Origin: Symbiodinium natans
Taxonomy: Eukaryota; Sar; Dinophyceae; Suessiales; Symbiodiniaceae
Assembly: GCA_905221605.1 (NCBI GenBank)
Contig: CAJNDS010000186.1
Location: 22,501-86,500, forward strand
Direction: 5' to 3'
DNA: 64,000 nt
In this document: piece after piece, positions 36,001-45,000 of the stretch
How the letters are laid out: each line of letters opens with the position of its first letter
How positions within the stretch are numbered: position 1 is the first letter of the stretch
The notes under the pieces: model-generated
What the model was told of the DNA's origin: nothing
Seen by the model: the letters and a program-made list of their open reading frames with translations, nothing else
Database searches by the model: none
Program-made: the position numbers and the translations under genes

Positions 36001-39000
36001 ATTTAGGGTTTAGGGTTTAGGGTTGTAAACCCGAACCCCTAGACCCCGTGCCATGCCCAGGACGCACCTTACAGAGTCGGGCGACTTCGTCTCCGAAACG
36101 ATCAGCCGCCTGCAGGGAAGGGATTTAGGGTTTAGGGTTTAGGGTTTAGGGTTTAGGGTTTAGGGTTTAGGGTTTAGGGTGTAGGCACCATGCGCAGAGC
36201 CAAGCTTCACACCCAGATCCCGCTGCAAAGCCTTCCTCTCCCAGGCTGCGTGCATCCGGACAACTGCCTGGCGGGCCAGAACATGCAGAAGTGCCACTTG
36301 GCTCGGATTTCCAAGGGTTTAGGGATTAGGGTTTAGGGTTTAGGGTTTAGGGTTTAGGGGTTCGCCTGACTCGAAGCCCAGCTAAAGCCCTAATCCCCCG
36401 CCACCACAGCAAAACGCAGAGAGAGAGAGAGGAAGCGTTGCGGCTGAGCCTAACCCGTTAACGGCTAACCCTAAACCGTATGTATGCCCGAAACCGTGAA
36501 AACCCTCTCCGGATTCCGGGAACTGGAGTTTGGGAGCCCACGGGCGAAACTGCGTCCCAGGCTGCCCCAAAACCCTCAAACACACCGCAAAAAAAGGTTT
36601 AGGGTTCAGGGTTTAGGGCTTAGGGTTTAGGGTGTAGGGCGAAAATGTCCCGAAAACCCGAAACTCGAAGCCTTCCGCCTGTAAGCACAGCCAGAAAACC
36701 TAAAACCTTATACACGAATCTTCGCACCCTCGAGCCCAGTGATCTGGAACCCTCACAAGGGCTTAGGGTTTAGGGCATGGCGCCTAACCCGCCAACCGCC
36801 AGAACCCTTTTCCTAAGCCGGAAGCCCTCTTACCCGCAACTCGTCGAACTCGGTATAGGGTTTGCGGCTTGGGGGCGGCGTTGGGGCTTCAGGGCTTTTA
36901 GGGTTCGGAATGCCGCTGTAGGTTTCCCCCGTTAATCCAAACAGGGCACCGTTGTTGTTTATCCCCAGGTATCTCTTGGGTCTAGTTGTTTCGGGTCTAG
37001 GAATTCGGGTTTAGGGTTTAGGGTTTAGCGTTTAGGGTACTTATGGTTTTGGGGGTATGTAAGGGATGTAACCATATATCAGGGGTCCCCTTTTAAGGGA
37101 CCATGTAACTGCCCTTTGACTCAGGGTTAGGGTAGTTCTAACCCTAAACCCTAAACCCTAAACCCTACACCCTAAACCCTAAACCCTAAACCCTAAACCA
37201 GGATCGTTATGGTAAAAACAGATGGGTTTTGGGGGAGTTGGGGGATCTGAGCCCAGCCAGCTGCTGAGGCCTGTCTGGTGCCCACGTCCCAGTTTGGAAG
37301 CAATGCAAGGTCGGCTCCTGCTTGTTTGGGGTGGGGGCCTAGGGGTTTAGGGTTTAGGGTTTAGGGCTAGGGTTTAGGGTTTAGGGCTTAGGGTTTAGGG
37401 TTTAGGGTTTACGGTTTAGGGTTTAGGGTGTGGGGTTTGGGGTGTGAGGGTTTAGGGATTCAGGGTTTGGGGAGTTTGTTGCTTAGGTTTTCGAGTCCAG
37501 GGGTTAGGGATTGGTCAGTTTCAGGCGGGTAGCTGTTGTAATGTAATTGATGTGAGGGACTATACGGTTCATGAACACAAAAGCTTGCTTGCTAAATTTC
37601 ACCTCACACGTGCAGACGTGTATGCACATATACCATATGTGCATCTAAATATTGAGTTGTCGATTTACATGTCTAGTTGTTTTTGGACGACCTTACATTA
37701 CGGATTCTGCTTAGTTATAAGCATATCAATGGTCCTGGTTCTAACCACAACATTGCTCTAGAACCAAACAGCGCATTTCTTTACTCCTGAACATGTCAGG
37801 GTACATCACACATACACAAACTTCGTTAAGCAGCTAATTAAGGCCTTGGAAGCCCCTAAGCTCCTAAATCGTACCCCCCCCCCCCCCCCCCCCAAACCGC
37901 TGGGCCCCGCCCGAGGACCTGTACGGCGTGCAAGGCAGCAACACCTCAGCCGTAGCCAGAGGCGAGCAGCAGACGTCCAAAGTGCCCCTTGAGCTAGGTT
38001 TGGGAGGTATTTGGGGGTTTGGGGCTTGTTAGGGTTTTTAGGTTTAGGAGGGGAGAGAGACCGAGTGAGAGAGAGAGAGAGAGTGAGAGACAGAGAGAGA
38101 GAGTGAGAGAGAGTGAGAGAGTGAGAGAGTGAGAGAGAGTGAGAGAGTGAGAGAGTGAGAGTGAGGGAGAGAGAGCCAGAGGTAAGGACAGGGAGTGTGA
38201 AAGAGAAGCACGTGGCTGCCACAAAGGTAATACACTGCGAGCTTTGGGCAGTCAGTGTACCCGAAAACGCTCTAAACCCTAAACCCTAAACCCTAAAGCC
38301 TAAACCCTAAACCCTAAACCCTCGCCCCTATAACCCCCAAGGCTCCTGAGTATCCTCGCCTAAAAGCGCTCTCCAAAGATCCCGAAGCTCCCACAGCCCG
38401 GAGCCGTCTTGACCCCCCAAAAGCCCCTAAAGCCCGTTGGGTTTAGGGTTTAGGGTTTGGGGTTTGGGGTTTGGGGTTTGGGGTTTAGGGTCTTTGCGGT
38501 CCAGAGACGTGACAGCTGGACATGCCCTTTGTCCCGTCCTCTTCTCCCGAGTCGGAGGCAGTCGCAAAGCCCGCCAGACCCCAATAAACCCGAACCCCGT
38601 AAGCCTAGCCAAATCCCCCTTGAGAATATGTTTCTTTAAAACATTTTTGTTTATATAAACTCAAGAGGGTATTAAACATAATATCTTTATTATGGTTCTA
38701 AGGGGAGGAAAGAAGCGCTCAGTGTGGTGTAGAAGGTGTAGACCCTGGGGTTTGGGGCCTGGCTTAGGGTTCAGATCCTTTCCCATGGCTCCCGCACTGT
38801 GCCCATGACCAATCAAGTAAACCAAGCCCGAAACCTTAAGCCCGAAACCCTAAACCTGTAAACCTTGAACCCTAAGCCCTGAGCACCCGGAACCCTGAAC
38901 CTTGTGAAAACGCCCCCGAACCATGATCCCGGCTTAGGTTCCTGTCCCTGGGCTCGCCGCCCGTCTCGCAGTTCAGAAGTTGAAAAGTTCGGGGTTTCGG

Positions 39001-42000
39001 GTTTCGGGTTCAGGTCTGAGAGGTTTGTTCTGGTGGCTTTGAGTATTGGGGCTTTGTAGGGTTTTGGGGTTTAGACTTCTTGCAAAAGAAGTACCTGCGG
39101 GCTGTCACGAGAGTTTAGGCGAGCAATTGCTGGGGGGGGCCTGGGGATGCACGGTTGAGGGTTTAGGGCTTAGGGTTTAGGGTTGAGGGTTTAGGGTTTT
39201 GGGTTTCGGGTTGTTTAGGGTTTAGGGTTTAGGGTGTAGGGTTTAGGGTTGAGGGTTTAGGCTTTAGGGTTCAGGGTTCAGGGTTCAGGGCTTAGGGGGC
39301 TTCAAGCACGCCGAGGACGGGCAGCAACGCCCTGGATGGGCTCGAGACGGCCCGCGTCTCCATCAACGGCGAGCTCTACCTGCCCAAGGGGCCACTCGTT
39401 CTACGCCTCTAAAGTCTCTAAAGTTGGGATGCTCCACCCTTATACTAAGAGTCCTTAATAGGGATTAGAATAGGGGAGACCTTTTAATCTCGGATGTAAT
39501 CCCCATTAAGGAGTTGTTAGAAGTAGGGAAAGCATCCCAACCTGTAAGCCTAAGCCAGAAGTTCCTTACCAGATGCGAGTACGTAGTGCTTCATCGGCAG
39601 TCTCCCTCTGAGAGCTCCCTTGAACCCCCCCCTCCCTGAATGAGAAGGCTTCTGAGATGCTGAGGCCTAAGACCCTAGACCCCAAACCCCAAACCCCAAA
39701 CGCCAAGACCCTAACACCCTAAGACCGTGAGACCCTGAGAAGAACCTAAGACCCTAAGACCCGGAGACCCTAAACCCCCCAACACTAAGACCCTAAACCC
39801 TAAACCCCAAGACCCTAAGACCCTAACACCCTAACACCCTAAGACCCTAAACACTAAGACCCTAAACCCTAAACCCCTAAACCCCAACACCCTAACACCC
39901 TAAGACCCTAAACCCCAAGCCCTAAGGCCCTAAGGCCCCAAGGCCCCAAGGCCCGAAGACCCTGAGACCCTGACGACGACTTCACACTGAGAGCTCCTCA
40001 TACCCTGGTTAGGGTTTAGGGTTTAGGGTTTAGGGTTTAGGGTTTAGGGTTTAGGGTCTAGGGTTTGGGGTTTGGGGTTTGTAGGGTTTAGGGTTTAGGG
40101 TTTAGGGTTTAGGGTTTAGGGTTTAGGGTTTAGGGTTTAGGGTTTAGGGTTTAGGGTTTAGGGTTTAGGAGCTCCTGGTAAAGACCAAAAAAGTTGCCGA
40201 AAAACCCCGAGCCCCTAAGACCCCTGAGGCCCTGAGACCCCCTGAGACCCTAAAACCCTCAAGTCCTGAGACCTGAGACCCTAAACCCTAAACCCTCACA
40301 CCCTAAGACCCTAAACACCCTAAAACCCGAAACTAAACCCTACGCCCTAAAAACCCCGAGCCCTAAACCCTGCAAAAGACCCTTAAACCCTAAAACCCTA
40401 AACCCCAAAACCCCCAGCCCTAAAGCAAGAGCCCCCCCGAGCATCCAGACAGAGATCACCCTCAAATCCTGAACCTTAAACCCTACGACCCTCGAACCCT
40501 AAACCCTAAACCATAAGCCCTAACCCAAACCCTAAACCCTAAACCCCAAACCCCAAACCCCAAACCCCAAACCCTAAACCCTAAACCCAAAACCCTAAAC
40601 CCGAAAAACCTGAAGATTAAGCCCCAAAAGGATCCAGACAGAGATCACCCTCAAGACCGGCGCGGGGAATGGGCGCCGCCTCGCCCGACAGCTGTCGGCT
40701 GGCGGCGCGGTGGTGACGCCCCCTGGTGCCAGAAAGGTGAAGGGTTTTTGGGGTTTAGGGTTTAGGGTTTGGTTTAGGGTTTAGGGTTTGGGGTTTAGGG
40801 TTTAGGGTTTAGGGTTTAGGGTTTAGGGTTTAGGGTCTAGGGTCTGCAGGGCTTAGCCCTTTTGATGGCCTAGGCTACTCTTGGGTCTAGCAAGAGAATG
40901 TTTATTCAAGGTTCCTTGCAAATCATCCAGGCAGATTCTATTGAAGCTTAGCGTGCTTGATCGAGTGTCTGCGGCTACAGGTGCTAAAGCTTAAAGGTTT
41001 AGGATTGGGAGGGTTCGCGCGCAAGGGGGTTCACAAGCTCTCCCTTGGGTTCGTGATGGGGGGGGGGGGTTCGTGGTGATTGGTGGCGGGCCTGCCGCGG
41101 TTTTTTCGAACCCCAAAGTTCGGGCAAAAGGTTCGCCATACTGGCTTCGCACACAAACTAAACCACCATGCACATCTTCTTGCGAGGGGCGCCGGGCCGA
41201 AAATTGCTAAAGAGGTTCGGAGAGTTTCGTGGTGGGAGTTCTGTCTTGAACCTGACACAGTTGCAGAGGCCTTGGTGTCAGTAAAATCGCAAAGCCTGCT
41301 TTGAAACCGCCGCGATTTCTCCTTCATCGTTTATCTTGCCAATCTTATCCGACACTTTGCCGAGCCCTGTCGATCCAATGGTTTCTTCAAGCCTTTTGGC
41401 CAACAGGATTCTTCTTGCCCGGAACCCTGAACCCTAAACCCTAAACATGCTCCTACACGTTCGTAGTAGCGATTTGGGGCTGACGCCCTCAAGACCCCAA
41501 CCCCCCCCCCCCCCCTTAAGACCCCCCAAGCTTAGGCCACAGAAGAATCCACACCCGTAAGCCCTACACCCTGTAAGCCCTAAACCGTCTCGGCTCCTTG
41601 AGGTTCGAGATCAAAAACAAAGGCCGTGTTCTGTGGAGATCCTGTGGTTTAGGGCCTTGAGGGTGTTTGGGTTTGGGGTTAAAGGCGAGGAGTGTACCCA
41701 GAGAACAAGAGAACTCAAGCCCCTTGGTTGAGCCGCATACCCTTATACCATAGCCAGGTCCTGCGAGTGCATGGATATTCCTAAACTAGGTTGTCAAGGA
41801 CTCTCTGAGCTTTACGGGGCTGTGGGTTTCAAGCCTCTTACATGTCCAGTTGCCTGGGGGAAAGGGGGTCGAAGCATTGCGATTGCATAGTGCTTTCACC
41901 TGGCCCGCAGGCCAACGGATTTTGTAAGTCGGGGCTGCAAAGTCTTGAGAATCCAGGTGCATAGAACCTGTCTTGTACCCCCGTGAAGTCAACCCTACAC

Positions 42001-45000
42001 CCTAAACCGCATATTGTTCTCGGCGGTCCCTTCATCGCACTGTCCAAGATGCCCAAGAGTCCCCAGGTCCGGACTTTACAGAGTGTGGAGGAAAAACCAT
42101 CTAAACTCTCCAAACCACCTAAACCATCTGAACTCTCTAAACTCTCTAAACTCTCTAGACTCTCTAAACTCTGCAACTGAACCCTAAACCTGAAACCCTA
42201 AACGCCGAACTCATCCACTTTAGATCCTTAGCCTTTTGCTAAACCCTAAACCCTAAACCCTAAACCCTAAACCCTAAACCCTAAACCCTAAACCCTAAAC
42301 CCTAAACCCTAAACCCTAAACCCTAAACCCTAAACCCTAAACCCTAAACCCTAAACCCTAAACCCTAAACCCTAAACCCTAAACCCGAGCCTGCGGACCG
42401 ACGTGCAGGCGAGAGCTCCGTCGCACCCTCCAGCATCGCCGAGGAGCTCAAGAAGCAGGCGTACGGTTTAGGGTTTAGGGTTTAGGGTTTAGGGTTCAGG
42501 GTTTAGGGTTTAGGGTTCAGGGTTTAGGGTTTAGGGTTTAGGGTTTGGGGGTTTCGGGTTTAGCCGTCTACTGCCGGCCCTAAACCCCCCCAAAAAAGCC
42601 CTAAGTTGGAGCCCGGCTTTTCATATGAGAGTTTAGCTAACTTGCTGGCCGAAACAACCTGGCGCGGGTCGGGACCGCGGCACTTTGGAACACTCTAAAC
42701 CCTACACCCTGAACCCTAAACCCTAAGCCCTGAACAAGGCAGGCCGAGGTTCGAACCCCTCAGACGAGGTGAAAAGCTCCAGCGCCGGCATCTCCAGCGC
42801 GCTGAGCAGCGTGGGCACGGTCGATGCCAAGGTGGGTTTGAGGGGGCTTGGGGTCTGGGGTTTAGGGTTTAGGGCTTAGGGTTTAGGGTTTGGGGTGTAG
42901 GGTTTAGGGTTTCGGGTTTGGGGTTTAGGGTTTCGGGTTTGGGGTGTTCAGGGCTTCGGGTGTGGGTTCAGGGTTCAGGGTTTAGGGTTTGGGGGTGGTT
43001 ATGAGGCTTAGGGCTCAGGGATTTCAGAGTAACAATGAGCTTTCGACGCTACACCTTCAACAGCCCTGTAGGCGGTGATGATGGGGAGTAGTAGGGTTGT
43101 TATGCAGGAGGTTTAGGGCTTAGGACTCGGGATGCTACCAAGCTGATACTAGCAGTCCTGAATAGGGATGGGGCACTACAATCCCCATTAAGGACTGCTA
43201 GTAGAAAGGGGGAGCATCCCAACTTAGGAGCCTACATACGCAGCCCACAGTCTCAAACAACCTTGTGCTTAGTAGCTAAGTGAGTACACTCTACACTTTT
43301 TGGCATACTCTACTCCCCGAAAGAACTGAAAGTTTACACTTTTGGGGGGGGCTTATGAAGTCAGCAACGAAGACCTTGTAAGAGGGTGTAGGTGCACCGT
43401 CTGCCCTCGTCGCAAGAGGCCGGCGTCAGTGTGGCCAACACGAAGAAGCCTCTGGGCAGCAACCTTCAAACCCTAAAACCCTAAACCCTAAAACCCTAAG
43501 ACCCTAAGACCCTAAGACCCTAAGACCCTAAGACCCTAAGACCCTAAAACCCTAAAACCCTAAAACCCTAGAACCCTAAAACCCTAAAACCCTAAAACCC
43601 TCAAACCCTAAAACCCTAAAACCCTAAAACCCTAAAACCTAAACCCTAAATCCTAACCTCTCATGCCCAAAGTTCCTTTAAAGGGTTTCTATCCTAGGTA
43701 GGGTAAGGGGGACCCTTAAACGGGAACCCTTCTTAACCCTCTTCTGTTTAGGGTTTAGGGTTTAAGGGTTTAGGGTTTAGGGTTTAGGGTTTAGGGTGGA
43801 GCCCTTCTTAACCCTCTTCTGCTTCTCTTAAGCAGGGACCTTCTTCAGAGGGTCGATATCCCCAAGGGTCCCCCTAATCCTGTCCTCTATTGTAGAGTGT
43901 AAAGGGCTTACTTGGCTTATGCAGAGGGTTTGTAGGGTTTAGGGTTTCCCAACTGCACTAAAACCCCCAAAACCCCCAAAGCCCCCAAAACCCCTAAAGC
44001 CCCTGAAGCCCCTACAGCCCCTGAAGCCCCTGAAGCCCCTAAAGCCCGTAAAGCCCCTAAAGCCCCCAAATCACCAAATCCATGTCCCGCCTCCTCTCGT
44101 CCGGGTCGCTGAGGACGATCACGACGCGCGCGGAGACGGTTCAGCTGCAGAAGAATGTACCTGGTCAAACATGTGGGGGTTTTTTGAGAATAAGGGACCC
44201 CGAATAGAGAACCCCAAATAGTAGGATCCCCTTCTAACAAGGAGTAAGGACGCTAATTGGGTATCGTAAGCCCCGGCTAGCAGGCTACCGGGCAACCAGA
44301 GACCGGGCTCACGGGAGCACTGCTACGACCTAGGTCTTTCAGGTGGAGCTGCCTCGAGCTAATGTGGCTCCCGCCTCTACATTTTGGCTACAGCGAGGAG
44401 GCAGCCACCAATGGGCCCGAACCCGGCATGGTTCCGATCCCGGGACGGCAGGAATGCTATCTTTCGATGCGTCGTCATGTGCACTAACTCTCACGCTAAG
44501 CCGTGCAATCGGCAGATGCGGTGGTGGGTTTGCACCCGAAGCAACGCTGTGGGTGCTGCCAGGGGTGGGACATGTTGGGGCGGCTTGTGGGGGTGTAAAG
44601 CTGGGGGTTTGGGGGTGCTAGGGATTAGGAATCGAGGGACCTAAGGGGTTGATGGGGTTCAGGGAGGTCCTAGACTCTATAGACCCTAAACCCTAAACCC
44701 AAACCCTAAACCCGAAACCGTTAACCCCCAAACCCTAAACCCTAAATCCCAAACCCGAAACCCTAAATCCCAAACCCGAAACCTTAGATTGGAGCGTAAG
44801 GGAGATGTCAGTGCCTGGCCCCCCGAGCTGCAAGCGATTTGTCATGCGCAACATCCAAGGAGAAAATCCGCGGTTTAGGGAGTTTAGGGAGTTTAGGGGT
44901 TTAGGGTTTAGGGTTTAGGGGTTGAGGGTTTAGGGTTTAGGGTTGAGGCTTTAGGGTGTAAGGTTGAGGGTCCTCCCCGCCCTTCTGAGAGCCTAACACC

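Noticed and set aside
38044-38235. Leu/Ser-rich membrane-like minus frames
   Set aside because: Translation of a GA microsatellite.
42735-42765. tRNA T-arm-like GAGGTTCGAACCCCTC
   Set aside because: The stem is out of register and no acceptor, D or anticodon arm can be drawn; it directly precedes an exon acceptor.
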